Shown here in pieces: positions 26,077 through 35,080 of a DNA stretch of 64,000 bases. The notes beneath the pieces are model-generated. The model had not been told where the DNA came from. It saw only the letters and a list, made by a program, of their open reading frames with translations, and did no database searches. The first letter of the stretch is position 1, and each line of letters begins with the position of its first letter. This DNA comes from DSVZ01 sp964568145. GTDB lineage: Bacteria; Verrucomicrobiota; Verrucomicrobiia; Limisphaerales; J093. The DNA lies in the NCBI GenBank assembly GCA_964568145.1, contig CAZMOZ010000020.1, positions 1-64,000 on the forward strand. The letters run 5' to 3'. A program made the position numbers and the translations under genes.

Positions 26077-29000
26077 TCACGGTGGGAGGAGACGCACGCG
26101 GTAGAACCGGTGGAGGCCGGTCTCGGGCAGGGTCAGGTTGACATCAGCGCCCGCGGCGAACACGGCCGGCCCTGCTGGTTCCCAAGTGGAGTTGATCAGC
26201 GCGGCGCTCCGTTCCACTTGATAGCGGCGTCCCGGGGTCGCACGGAACTCGACCCGCACCTCGCCGGCCCCCTGGGCGATCCGGGTGAATCGGAAGGCGC
26301 TCTGTGGATCACGCGGATCGGTGTCGCTCAGGTACTCGCTCAAGTTCGGGATGCCATCGCCATCGGTGTCCGTGGCGGCATCGAGCGGGTTGTCCGGGTC
26401 CAGTTCGTGACGGAGTTCCCAGCCATCGGGAAGGCCGTCCCCATCCCGGTCAGTGGCCGCGTCAGCAGCGGTGCCACCGATGTACCAGGTCGCGCCCAGC
26501 GACTCCACGTGGCCGTCCCCGGCGGTGGAGAGGACCAGCATGGCGCCGTGGTCGGTTTGCTCGAGGGGAAGCGTGGCGGCGTCGTACTCGCCCACCACAG
26601 CCAGGAGGCGCGGGGGGGTGGTCTCGGTCGGTTTGGCCCAGAGCTCGATGCGGCGGACATCGGGGTTGGGTCCGTGCGTTTGCCGGGCGCCGCCGAGGTT
26701 GCCCACGAGCGCACGGGCCAGTTGCGGGACCGTGTTGCCGGCCGCCGGAATGAGATACAGTGACGCGCCGGACACGCGGACGTTGTCCACAATCACCGTT
26801 TCCTCGGGCTGCGGATTGATGACCGGGGCGATCCGGGCTTCGAGGGCGACACAGCCGGTCCCCAGGCAGGCGCGCCACCAGTCTGCGGCGCCGCAGGCGC
26901 AATCCCGCACGATCTGGCAGTCCCGCTGGAGGGGGTCCACGCCCACGGGACACGGGTCGAGGTCGTCGGGAATCCCGTCGTTGTCGTCGTCCGGATCGGC
27001 GCAGTTCAACAGACCATCGCGATCCGGGTCCGCATGCGCCGGCCCATAGACATCGCCGCTGCGCGGGTTGCAGCACGGGCCGAAGTAGGAGCCAATCCGT
27101 TCGGTGGGGTCGTCCGGATGCTGATCCGGAGCATTGGGGCTGCCGTTGGCTTCGGCGCGCGTGTTGAAGCAGCCATCGCCGTCGCGGTCGCGGTCGCAGA
27201 CGTCGCCCTGCCTGTCGCCATCGAAATCCTCCTGACGGGGGTTGAAGACCTGCGGGCAGTTGTCGCAGACGTCCCCGCGGCCATCGCCATCGGCGTCGGC
27301 CTGGTTCGGATTGGGTACGAGCGGGCAGTTGTCGCGAGTGTTGACGATGCCGTCGCCATCCGTGTCGAGCGTGTCCTCGAGGCCGTCGCATTCCTTGTCC
27401 CCGAACCCGACGCCGACCGCGAACCAGGCGTTGCGGACCGTGCAGACATCGGCATCGGTGAAGCCGTGTTCACCGGTCGCGGCCCAGGCCCGCGCGGTGG
27501 TGACCTCGAAATCGCGGGCGACCTGGAACGTCGCGTTCCTGGGGAGGTGCACCAGGGCGTGGAACAACAGATCCCGCATTTTAGCCAGGCCCATCCCGGC
27601 CACGGGGACGTTGTTGAAGACGCCGCCTTCGGCCATGAGGTAGGCGGCCTTGTTGGGGATGCCGCTGTTGCTGTGAACGCCGCCGGAATCACTCGAGGTG
27701 AACACAAAACCGGACATTTTGTCGGGCTGGCCGTAGGTCGGGGGGGACTGGAGGTCTCGCAACGGGCCCGCGCCGCTGGTCCTTTGCTCGCCGACGGTCC
27801 AGTTCAGGTCGCCCTTCTGCCGGTCGGCCACCACGGCCATCACGTCGGCGAAGCTCTCATTGAGCGCGCCGGACTGGTTGAGGTAGATGAGCTGGCTGCC
27901 GACGTTGCTGCTGATGATGGCGTGGGTGAACTCGTGCGTCTGGATCTCGAAGTCCACCATGCCGGTACTGAACTGGATGAGCTCGCAGCCCGAGTCCCAA
28001 ATGGCGTTCGGACCATTGGGAATCGCCGCGTGAATGAAGATCTCGATCTGACCGCCGTCCTCGTCCCAGGAATGCCATCCGAAGGTGTCGTGGAAAAACA
28101 GATAGGTCTCGCGTGCAAACCACCACGCCCCCACGGCATCCGGGTCCCGGTCGTAGTCGGGGTTGAAGAAATCCTCGTTACCCACCGTGACATCATCACT
28201 CAGGTTGAAGCAGGCATTGTTCTGGGCGCTGGCCTCCTCTTCCGCGTCCTGGAGATCGAGGTCGAAGCTGGCCAAGCCGCCGTCGGACATCGTCAGCGGC
28301 AGTTCGAACACCACGGCGCCCGTGTCCGCATCCACGAACACCTCTGCCCGCGCCCCCTTGTAATGCACCCGCCACACCCGAACCGGTGGGCCGGCCAGGC
28401 CCAGGAGCTGAGGATCAAATACCTCCAGCCGCGTCGGCTGCCGCAACCCGGTCTGGGGCTGTTGCAGCGCCGCGAGCGCCGCAGCCTCTGCCTGGCCAGC
28501 GGTCAGGCGCGGTGCCGCCGAGAGATCCAGCGCCGCCAGGCGCTCGCTGGGCGCGACGCCGCCAGCGGTCCCGAAGACTTCGTCGCCCACGAGGGACACC
28601 ACGATCTCACTGGCGAACACGGGCACCCCCCCGATGCGCTGGCGCAGGGCCACGGTGCTGAGTGGACCGGTGCGCACCCGCGCCGGCTCGAAGTCGCGTT
28701 CCGGCGCGGACAAACGGAACAGGTCGCGGTAGGCCTGCAGGAAGTTCAAGCCGCGTTCGGCGGGCGTGGCCCCGCTCACCCGGATGCGCGTGTTCAAGGC
28801 TTCCGGCACGCCTCCGCGATACCCGAGGAGGACCGGTTCGGCGGAGGCCGTCTGCAGCGCGCGGAGCGCGCGCACCTGCGGATCGGTGACCGACGGCGCT
28901 GGAACGTACTGCGCCCCCGAGGGAAGGACCGTCTGACCCCGTTCATCGCTGACGACGAGGTCATACGCCCCAAACAGAGCCCCCACCGGGAGCGGCGGCA

Positions 29001-31257
29001 GTTCGCCCCTCAGGCTCGTGCCGTCGGCAGCGATCCGGACATTGCGGAGGAGGTTCTCGTTGCCGCCAGCCGCCGGGAAGCCGACCCGGACCTGCGTGTC
29101 CGCCCGCAGATTGGCCCCATGCACGATGACGGTCCCGCCGCTGGCATAGACCTGCCCGCCCTCGACCGACTCGATGCTCGGGACCGCGCCGGCCTCGAGG
29201 GCCACCAGCAAGGTGGCGAGGGTTCCACCACAACGCCGGAGTTCGAGATCGTGCGGGCCGGCCCGAAGGGGCGGCGTGCGGGCCTGAATCTCCGACGAAC
29301 TGACGTGGACAACGTCGCTCAAGGGCAGTCCGTCAATCCAGAGCTCGTCCACCGCCAGCAGGTCCGTACCCCGCACCGTGACCCATGTCGCGCGGTCGGC
29401 CGGGATCCGGTTCGGACGAATGGAGACGAGCGTTGGAAGCGACGTCGCCGCGGTATCCATGACGGTCACCGGGAATTCGCCGCGCGCCACGTTGCCGGCG
29501 GCGTCGGTGGCCGAGCAGTTCACCCAGCTCGTTCCCGGCGGCAACACGGAGCCGGACGGCGGTTCACAGGTGACCCGGACCGGGCCGGCCCGGTCATCTG
29601 TGGCGGTGACCCGGAACTCCACAATCGCACCTTCCGGCCCCCCGCAGCCGGTCACGATCCGGTCCGGCAGATGCAGCACCGGGGGCGTAGTGTCCGGGGC
29701 CACGATCACGGCGCCAACCCAATCCAGCGGATCACCGGGCGGGGTGTTCAGGCGGGCCTGGATCCCGGAGCCATCGGCCGCGACGACATAGACGCCGTTG
29801 GTCCCGTTGACTGTGCCGGCGGCGAGCAGGGTCTGGCCGTCGGGCATCCAGGCTACGCCGGTATAGAAGCCCTCGTTGGCGTTCGTGACGGCCGTGAGCC
29901 ACATAAACCCCGTGCCGTCCGGCCGGACCTTGATCAGGTTCCCCGCGCCTTGCTGGGTCGGATAGAACTCGCCCGCCACGGCCGCGAGCCATTGCCCGTC
30001 CGGCGACCAGACCGGCCAGGCCTCGTCGAGCGGGGACGCGGGCAGATAGTGCTTGTCCGAACCATCCGCATTGGCCACACCGAGCTGCCCGGCTGAGACG
30101 TTGTGAAAGGCAATCCGACCAGTCGTTGGATCCACGCTCGGTCCGTCGTCGAAGCAGCCGGAAGGCAGGGCTTGAACGATCCCGCTGCCGTCGCGCTCCG
30201 TCCGGTAAATGCCGCAGGAATGATCAAAGACGATCTGCGCGCCGTCGCCCGAAAAGCCGGCGCCGGCCAGGTAATCGCCCTCGGTGAACACGCGCCGTTC
30301 GGCTTCGAACCGCAGGTCCCGGACATACAGGTTCCCCCGGTTCGCGAACGGATCCTTGTCCCGCAGGCACAACAAGTAACGCCCGTCGGGCGACACCCGC
30401 GGGCGCGCGCCGTCGGCCAACCGCCGCTCGTTGCCCGTCGCCGGATCGAACCACCAGACGCTCCCCTCCGTCCCGGCACGCCGCCCGTACACAATCCCCG
30501 GCGATAACGGCGCCGGAGGCAGACAGCGGCCCGCGCTCCCGGCCTCGAACAGGGACCGGACTTCCGCGGCGGACAAGGCGCGATCGAAGACACCGAGTTC
30601 GTCCACCGCGCCATAGAACCCATTGCCCAAGTTGTCGCTGCGCATCCCGATGGCCGCGTCGGTGGCGAACGCGAAGGCCGAATCGTAGGCCTTCGGCGCT
30701 CCCGCCCGGCCATCGAGATAGAACGTCACTGTGCCGCCGGACTTGGTCACCGCCACGTGATGGAACTCGAGGTCGGTGATCTCGAGATCGTCCGCGGCGA
30801 CCGAGCTGACGCCCACCTTGGTGAGCATCGGATGGCAACTCCCGCCGGCCTGGCGGAGTCCGAACGCGTACCCGCCCTGACCGTAGCCGAAGATCAACCC
30901 GTCGAGCGTACCTCCCGCGCCGGGGTCACGGGTGATCCGCAAGCCGTCCGCGCGTTGCACCCAGGCCTCGATGGTGAAGTCCTGGCGTTGCAGCCACTGG
31001 CTGCCACCCACCCGCACACCGTCCTCCAGCCCGTCGAAGCGGAACGCCTGTCCCACGATGCCCGGGGCGAAGGCGGCATCGCCGGCGAGCGTCCCGATCC
31101 GGCCACTGACCGCGTCCAGCAAGTCCCCGTTGGCGGCCCACCAGCCGACCAGACCTGACGGTGCGATAACACACTCACCGGCGGCCTGTACCACATGGAG
31201 CACGAACACGAGCAGCGCCGCCACCAGGCAGGCGCGGGGGAGGGATTGGGTTTTCAT
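26077..31257 (-). CDS. Giant secreted M4 (thermolysin-family) metalloprotease, 1726 aa
   Basis: In order: signal peptide (MKTQSLPRACLVAALLVFVL); LamG/concanavalin domain about 30-240 (DFTIEAWVQRADGLRI); PD40/TolB-like blades about 255-560 (ARPRVSPDGRYLLCLRDKD); a HYR-type module about 575-650 (WVNCSATDAAGNVARGEFPV); two IPT/TIG-like modules about 660-840. A fungalysin/PepSY-type propeptide follows at about 870-1010. The M4 catalytic domain is about 1013-1285, with zinc ligands and catalytic Glu in HEFTH (1108-1112). The downstream zinc-ligand Glu is in GALNESFADV (about 1130-1139), and the late His in SGGVHSNSGIPNKAAYL matches thermolysin His231. Thrombospondin type-3 calcium repeats (DTDGDGIVNTRDNCP) follow, then a C-terminal module ending LHRFYRVRLLPP. 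The propeller before the propeptide is unusual. A promoter candidate lies upstream at 31315-31342. Confidence 0.9.
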   Translation of the reverse strand: MKTQSLPRACLVAALLVFVLHVVQAAGECVIAPSGLVGWWAANGDLLDAVSGRIGTLAGDAAFAPGIVGQAFRFDGLEDGVRVGGSQWLQRQDFTIEAWVQRADGLRITRDPGAGGTLDGLIFGYGQGGYAFGLRQAGGSCHPMLTKVGVSSVAADDLEITDLEFHHVAVTKSGGTVTFYLDGRAGAPKAYDSAFAFATDAAIGMRSDNLGNGFYGAVDELGVFDRALSAAEVRSLFEAGSAGRCLPPAPLSPGIVYGRRAGTEGSVWWFDPATGNERRLADGARPRVSPDGRYLLCLRDKDPFANRGNLYVRDLRFEAERRVFTEGDYLAGAGFSGDGAQIVFDHSCGIYRTERDGSGIVQALPSGCFDDGPSVDPTTGRIAFHNVSAGQLGVANADGSDKHYLPASPLDEAWPVWSPDGQWLAAVAGEFYPTQQGAGNLIKVRPDGTGFMWLTAVTNANEGFYTGVAWMPDGQTLLAAGTVNGTNGVYVVAADGSGIQARLNTPPGDPLDWVGAVIVAPDTTPPVLHLPDRIVTGCGGPEGAIVEFRVTATDDRAGPVRVTCEPPSGSVLPPGTSWVNCSATDAAGNVARGEFPVTVMDTAATSLPTLVSIRPNRIPADRATWVTVRGTDLLAVDELWIDGLPLSDVVHVSSSEIQARTPPLRAGPHDLELRRCGGTLATLLVALEAGAVPSIESVEGGQVYASGGTVIVHGANLRADTQVRVGFPAAGGNENLLRNVRIAADGTSLRGELPPLPVGALFGAYDLVVSDERGQTVLPSGAQYVPAPSVTDPQVRALRALQTASAEPVLLGYRGGVPEALNTRIRVSGATPAERGLNFLQAYRDLFRLSAPERDFEPARVRTGPLSTVALRQRIGGVPVFASEIVVSLVGDEVFGTAGGVAPSERLAALDLSAAPRLTAGQAEAAALAALQQPQTGLRQPTRLEVFDPQLLGLAGPPVRVWRVHYKGARAEVFVDADTGAVVFELPLTMSDGGLASFDLDLQDAEEEASAQNNACFNLSDDVTVGNEDFFNPDYDRDPDAVGAWWFARETYLFFHDTFGWHSWDEDGGQIEIFIHAAIPNGPNAIWDSGCELIQFSTGMVDFEIQTHEFTHAIISSNVGSQLIYLNQSGALNESFADVMAVVADRQKGDLNWTVGEQRTSGAGPLRDLQSPPTYGQPDKMSGFVFTSSDSGGVHSNSGIPNKAAYLMAEGGVFNNVPVAGMGLAKMRDLLFHALVHLPRNATFQVARDFEVTTARAWAATGEHGFTDADVCTVRNAWFAVGVGFGDKECDGLEDTLDTDGDGIVNTRDNCPLVPNPNQADADGDGRGDVCDNCPQVFNPRQEDFDGDRQGDVCDRDRDGDGCFNTRAEANGSPNAPDQHPDDPTERIGSYFGPCCNPRSGDVYGPAHADPDRDGLLNCADPDDDNDGIPDDLDPCPVGVDPLQRDCQIVRDCACGAADWWRACLGTGCVALEARIAPVINPQPEETVIVDNVRVSGASLYLIPAAGNTVPQLARALVGNLGGARQTHGPNPDVRRIELWAKPTETTPPRLLAVVGEYDAATLPLEQTDHGAMLVLSTAGDGHVESLGATWYIGGTAADAATDRDGDGLPDGWELRHELDPDNPLDAATDTDGDGIPNLSEYLSDTDPRDPQSAFRFTRIAQGAGEVRVEFRATPGRRYQVERSAALINSTWEPAGPAVFAAGADVNLTLPETGLHRFYRVRLLPP

Positions 31258-31577
31258 AAGGGAAGGGATCAGGAAGCCATCGCGCCATCGTCATCATCCG
31301 ACAATCGCGAAGGCAGGATAGTAGAAAGCCATGTTAAGTCAATGATACATCTAAATGGGTGGGGACGGGCCGTTCCTCCCCCCGGCCGCGGCATCGATAT
31401 GGCGACCTGGCGCCTATCGTCCAGGTTTCCAGGCGCGCCCGTCGTTCCCCGCCTCAGGTCCGGCTGTCAGCAAGACCTCGCGGCGGGCGCCGCCAGGGGG
31501 CCCATGAACAATTGCGGGCTCCACGTACAGCCCCGCGGGGTGGGATTGGGCGCAAACGCGGGAGTCACCCATTGGTG
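31258..31577. other. Intergenic region upstream of the M4 protease
   Basis: About 320 bases with no gene. The part next to the protease (31258-31360) is clearly AT-richer than its surroundings and contains a promoter candidate. The rest (31361-31577) holds no recognisable element. Confidence 0.5.
31315..31342 (-). promoter_or_regulatory. Sigma-70-like promoter candidate for the M4 protease
   Basis: On the minus strand, TTGACT (31342-31337) is followed after 16 bases by TATCCT (31320-31315). These are close to the TTGACA/TATAAT consensus, in an AT-rich patch about 60 bases upstream of the ATG. There is no obvious ribosome-binding site before the ATG, which is common in this phylum. Confidence 0.35.
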
Positions 31578-32030
31578 TCAAAAGATCAGCCGACCGACGA
31601 GGCGCCGGCGCTGCACGACCGCGACCACGGACTCCGCCCGGTTGTCGCCCGCGATCACGAAGCAGTCTGCCGGGACCCTGCCCGGAGCAATCGCCCAGTA
31701 ATGGGTGAGTTGCACATACGGCTCGGGCAGCGGCTTGCCGTTGACGCAGAATACACCGTCGCGGGCACTGATTTCTTCCTCCGGCAAACCAACGATCCGC
31801 TTGGCCAACAGACCCCGCCTGGCCCGGACGACCACGATATCGCCGCGCCGGGGCGGGCCCAGGTGGTAGGCCAGCTTGTTGACCCCGGCGAGTTGCCCGT
31901 GGTGCAGCGTAGGTTCCATGCTGTGCCCCGCAATGAGCACCGGCTCCCAGACCCACTGCCGGACCAGCCAAACCACCACGATGCCAGCCACCAGGGACAT
32001 CAGCACGGGCAATGAAAGCCCGGATTTCAC
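31578..32030 (-). CDS. lepB: Signal peptidase I, single-pass, about 150 aa
   Basis: Type I signal peptidase (S26 family), which removes signal peptides from exported proteins. After one N-terminal membrane segment (SLPVLMSLVAGIVVVWLVRQ), the catalytic Ser lies in AGHSMEPTL (Ser37) and the general-base Lys in LLAKRIVGLP (Lys77). PRRGDIVVVRARRG precedes the Lys box, and FVIAGDNRAESV is the conserved G-D-N-x-x-x-S box. The GTG at 32030 overlaps the upstream stop in GTGA and gives a compact protein; an ATG at 32066 is an alternative. Its coupling to a membrane protein of unknown function, within two genes of a PEP-CTERM gene, hints at a dedicated export or sorting role. Confidence 0.92.
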   Translation of the reverse strand: MKSGLSLPVLMSLVAGIVVVWLVRQWVWEPVLIAGHSMEPTLHHGQLAGVNKLAYHLGPPRRGDIVVVRARRGLLAKRIVGLPEEEISARDGVFCVNGKPLPEPYVQLTHYWAIAPGRVPADCFVIAGDNRAESVVAVVQRRRLVGRLIF

Positions 32031-32731
32031 GGCCCTTCCCCTGCGACCGGGGGTGATATGTTCCACGCGCGCGCCTCCAGCAATCCGGCCAAGGTCTGGA
32101 CCGTCCCCGCGCGTTCCCGAAAGCGGACCACGTGCTCCAGCGCGTCGGCAAGTTCCTCAGACCGCCCGCAACCTCGGGCCGCCGCGAACGCGTAGGCATA
32201 CCACACCGCGACTTCCGTCCGCCGCGGTGCTTCCTGCACCAGATGCAGATAACGGTCCAGAAACTCCCGGTGTCGGTGGTTCTCCGCATAGAGCCACAGC
32301 AGACGGCAATCCAGGTCGAACCCCAGTTCTTCGATCTGGCGATGCAAACGGGCAACCGGCGCCATCGCGGCGTCCAGCCGGGAATCCTGCAAGGGCGGGA
32401 CCGCTTCATGCTCGGCGGGGCTGACCTGGTCCCGTTGCTGAAGGTAAGCCGCCAACAAGCGGGCGGCTTCCTGCTTGAGCAGGGCAAGCGCCAGGGACGG
32501 CTGGGAGAACGAATCCAGCGGGAGCGAGCCGTCCGCCACTTCCCAGGTCGGATCATCACGAACCACTCCGCTTACGCCCCACCACACCCCCAAACCCAGC
32601 AGAATCACCAAGGCCACCCCGAAAGCCACCCGCGTGGGGAGTGGACGCCGGGGAGTGGCCCCGCCGCCGGAAGCCTCGGCTGTCAACCGGGGCCTCGGGC
32701 CGGGGCCACTCATCAGCACGGGGCTGTTCAT
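32027..32731 (-). CDS. Single-pass membrane protein of unknown function, 234 aa
   Basis: A Pro/Gly-rich N-terminal segment is followed by one membrane helix (RVAFGVALVILLGLGVWWGV, about residues 34-53). A largely helical domain comes next: SLALALLKQEAARLLAAYLQ, LDAAMAPVARLHRQIEELGF, YRYLH-like DRYLHLVQEAPRRTEVAVW and YAFAAARGCGRSEELADALE. The helices may form TPR-like repeats; this is inference. No family is recognised. It overlaps the signal peptidase start by 4 bases, so the two are almost certainly co-translated and may form a complex. Start ATG 32731 is chosen; ATG 32713 is possible. Confidence 0.6.
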   Translation of the reverse strand: MNSPVLMSGPGPRPRLTAEASGGGATPRRPLPTRVAFGVALVILLGLGVWWGVSGVVRDDPTWEVADGSLPLDSFSQPSLALALLKQEAARLLAAYLQQRDQVSPAEHEAVPPLQDSRLDAAMAPVARLHRQIEELGFDLDCRLLWLYAENHRHREFLDRYLHLVQEAPRRTEVAVWYAYAFAAARGCGRSEELADALEHVVRFRERAGTVQTLAGLLEARAWNISPPVAGEGP

Positions 32732-32767
32732 GACGCGAGGGGTGCGGCGCTCTCCCTGACCACCAGT

Positions 32768-34042
32768 TCAGGGCGCCAGCTTGCGGGTGATCCAGTGGAG
32801 GACGCCATTGTCATCCCGGGCGTAGCCAGTCGCGTAAACCTGCCCCGCGGGATTGACAGCAATCCCGCCGGCGGCGGCGGGCTTGCCAGGATTCCGCAGA
32901 TAGTCATCGGAGAATACCCAGGCGTCGTCGTTGAACACCGGCGAGAAGGTCCCCCCGGCCTCCGCTTTGCGAACCAGCCAGTGCCCGACACTCGACGTGT
33001 CCAGCGCCCGACCGGCCACGAAAACGTCATCGGGCCGGCCGTCGGAGCGCGGTACAGTGCAAATGCCGTTGGCGCCGGCGTAATGGAGCAACCACGCCAC
33101 GTTCACCCATGTGCCAGGCGCGCCACCCGCGGTGCTGCGGCGCACCACCCAGTTTTGATTGGCAAATCCCGCGACGTAGATGATGCCGGTGCTGTCCACG
33201 GCGATGGCCTCCGCGCGAGCCGGGTAAGCCGTGTTGGGCTGGTAATTATCCACCGTGGTCCAACTGGCCCCCTGGTCCAGGCTGCGGCGCACGGTCCAGT
33301 TGGCCGACTGGGTGGAGGTGTTGCCCTTCTTCTTTGAGGTGTTTTGGTTTAACGCGCCCACGACAAACACCGCCCCGCCGGGGTGAATCGCCACGGCGCG
33401 CGCGCCCAGATACGCCCCGATACTCTGGCTGCCGCCCTGCGCGTCCATCGTGGTCCATGGCCCCCCGTTGACACTCCGACGCACGACCCAGACGCCGCTG
33501 GCCCCGTTCGCCGCGCTGGCGCCGCCCACGGCATAGACCCAGCCCAGGCCGTCCGCGGCCAGGTCGGTGCAGGCCGAGGCCTTGCCGGACGCATACTGGA
33601 AATTGTCCACGGTGACCCAACTGTTTCCCTCGTCCGCACTCCGGCGGATAATCCAGTGGCCTGCGGTCCCGTCGCTGATGCCGCCGCCGACGTAGAGTTG
33701 AAAGTCACCCGCATCCGCGACGAGCGCGTTGTAGGAGCCGGTCGCGCCGGGCTGGAGGCTGAACTGATCCACCTCGTCCCAGTTGGCGCCGCCGTCGTGG
33801 CTCCGGTTGACGATGGCCGACCACGTGCCGTCCGGGCTCGTCACTGCGGAGCCGGCGCTGAAAAGAACACCGCCGGTCCCGTCGAAGCCAATGGCCGCGC
33901 CTCGGGCGTCCTGGCCCGGAACGGCCTGGAAATCGTCCACGGTCTCCCAAGGATCAAGGCCTTGCGCGGCGAGGCGGGCCTGAGGCAGCGCGCCCAGCAC
34001 GGCGAGGGCGGCGGTCAGGCGGAGGGCTTTGTGTGTCTTCAT
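32768..34042 (-). CDS. Secreted sialidase-like (BNR/SBBP) propeller protein, 424 aa
   Basis: Signal peptide MKTHKALRLTAALAVLGALP with cleavage near LAA-QGL. Blades repeat at about 60 residues with W-x-I/V-x-R-S motifs and Asp-box-like turns: GTWSAIVNRSHDGGANWDEV, HWIIRRSADEGNSWVTVD, WVVRRSVNGGPWTTMD, NWTVRRSLDQGASWTTVDNY and HWLVRKAEAGGTFSP. Asp boxes are structural in sialidase-type propellers. No sialidase arginine triad or catalytic residues can be identified, so it is probably a binding or structural protein. It lies 36 bases upstream of the 234-residue membrane protein and likely starts that transcript. Confidence 0.75.
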   Translation of the reverse strand: MKTHKALRLTAALAVLGALPQARLAAQGLDPWETVDDFQAVPGQDARGAAIGFDGTGGVLFSAGSAVTSPDGTWSAIVNRSHDGGANWDEVDQFSLQPGATGSYNALVADAGDFQLYVGGGISDGTAGHWIIRRSADEGNSWVTVDNFQYASGKASACTDLAADGLGWVYAVGGASAANGASGVWVVRRSVNGGPWTTMDAQGGSQSIGAYLGARAVAIHPGGAVFVVGALNQNTSKKKGNTSTQSANWTVRRSLDQGASWTTVDNYQPNTAYPARAEAIAVDSTGIIYVAGFANQNWVVRRSTAGGAPGTWVNVAWLLHYAGANGICTVPRSDGRPDDVFVAGRALDTSSVGHWLVRKAEAGGTFSPVFNDDAWVFSDDYLRNPGKPAAAGGIAVNPAGQVYATGYARDDNGVLHWITRKLAP

Positions 34043-34176
34043 GGCTGTCAGTGGTTGTTTCAGGTTGGCGTCGGGTGATCTGCGGAGCGATCCGTGACCG
34101 CCGACGCGCCCTGGCGACGCAGTCTGCGGAGCTCCTTCAGAGTCGGGTTAAGCAAGCCGGCCGGAGGCAGACAGGT

Positions 34177-34194
34177 CGCCCGCGCGAACGGGCG
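34177..34194 (-). terminator. Short GC-hairpin after the PEP-CTERM gene
   Basis: CGCCCG and CGGGCG are perfect 6-base arms round a 6-base loop, starting about 11 bases after the stop of the PEP-CTERM gene on the minus strand. There is no U-run, so it may stabilise RNA rather than terminate it. The remainder of 34043-34204 holds nothing recognisable. Confidence 0.25.
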
Positions 34195-34204
34195 GCTTCA
34201 AGGC

Positions 34205-34837
34205 TCATGGTTTCCTCCAGCGGCGCCAGCCCGCCAGAGCCAGCAGGCCTAGGCCAGCGGCCAGCCCGCCGGTGGCCGGTTCGGGCACGGATGTAAGGCG
34301 AACGTCGTCAATGAGTGCGTCAGCGTGGACGGACGGACTGTTTCCCGAGAAGGTCAGCGTGTTTTCGCCCGCGGCCAGCGTCACCTCCAGGGCATGGGCT
34401 GACCAAGCCCAGACGCCCGCCGTCCCGCCAAAGCTCTGGGTCGGATTCCCCGTTACCGTAACATCGACCGAGTAGCCACTGGAGCCATTGTCGTACCAGG
34501 TGAGCAGGTATTGTCCGGGGTTGGTCACCATGAACGTCTGTGACAGGGACCATAGCGGCGCGAAGCCGATATCCTCGTACTGGTTGCCGTCCTGTGGGGC
34601 CGGCCATCCAGCTGGGCTCCCGTTGAAGAGAAAGGCCCCGCCTGTCCAGCCAGTCGGGGTGACGCCGAGATTGATCGAGTCGGGTGCGACGACCGGATCC
34701 TCAAAGCTCCCGTTGAGGATAAGGTTTTGGGCGGAAGCGCTGAGGGGGTACAGCGCGAGGACGGCCGCCGCCGCGGCCGGCAGGACGCCGCGCCGGCGGG
34801 CGGTGACTTCGTTGCAGGGATGGAATCGGTCTTTCAT
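34205..34837 (-). CDS. PEP-CTERM sorting-signal protein, 210 aa
   Basis: Signal region PAAAAAVLALYPLSASAQ is followed by NLILNGSFEDPVV, the opening of DUF642-like/choice-of-anchor beta-sandwich domains. DNGSSGYSVDVTVTG and LEVTLAAGENTLTFSGNSPS come next. The C-terminus S-V-P-E-P-A-T, a hydrophobic helix (GGLAAGLGLLALAG) and W-R-R-W-R-K-P form a classical PEP-CTERM exosortase signal. Such proteins are processed by an exosortase (XrtA/EpsH) and often associate with exopolysaccharide. No exosortase gene is in this window. Confidence 0.92.
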   Translation of the reverse strand: MKDRFHPCNEVTARRRGVLPAAAAAVLALYPLSASAQNLILNGSFEDPVVAPDSINLGVTPTGWTGGAFLFNGSPAGWPAPQDGNQYEDIGFAPLWSLSQTFMVTNPGQYLLTWYDNGSSGYSVDVTVTGNPTQSFGGTAGVWAWSAHALEVTLAAGENTLTFSGNSPSVHADALIDDVRLTSVPEPATGGLAAGLGLLALAGWRRWRKP

Positions 34838-35080
34838 CGTAGTGGAGTTGTCGTTCTGGTTTCTGGTTTACGGACGATCCGTGATTGCCCACTCGCAGAT
34901 GCGACGTGGCAACGGGAATTCCCTCAAGAAAGTGGGGCTGCTGGGGGGCGAGGGAGATTTGTTCCGCCTCCTCACGTCGGCGGCTACCCACGTCGGCGGT
35001 CGCAGCAACGCCCGTAGCCGCCGAGGTGACGAGGCGGATCGTCGTGAATCGGGCTGGAATCCGCCTCCTGACGTCGGCGG
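34838..35080. other. Region between the PEP-CTERM and kinase genes with R1 repeats
   Basis: Bases 34838-34962 show nothing recognisable. Bases 34963-35080 are taken up by three R1 half-units. The kinase stop codon at 35081-35083 lies inside the last of them. Confidence 0.7.

Noticed and set aside
27034..30096. Open frame of about 1020 codons on the plus strand
   Set aside because: It lies wholly antisense to the M4 protease, has no recognisable domains and is rich in Arg/Gly/His, as expected from the high GC of the opposite strand.
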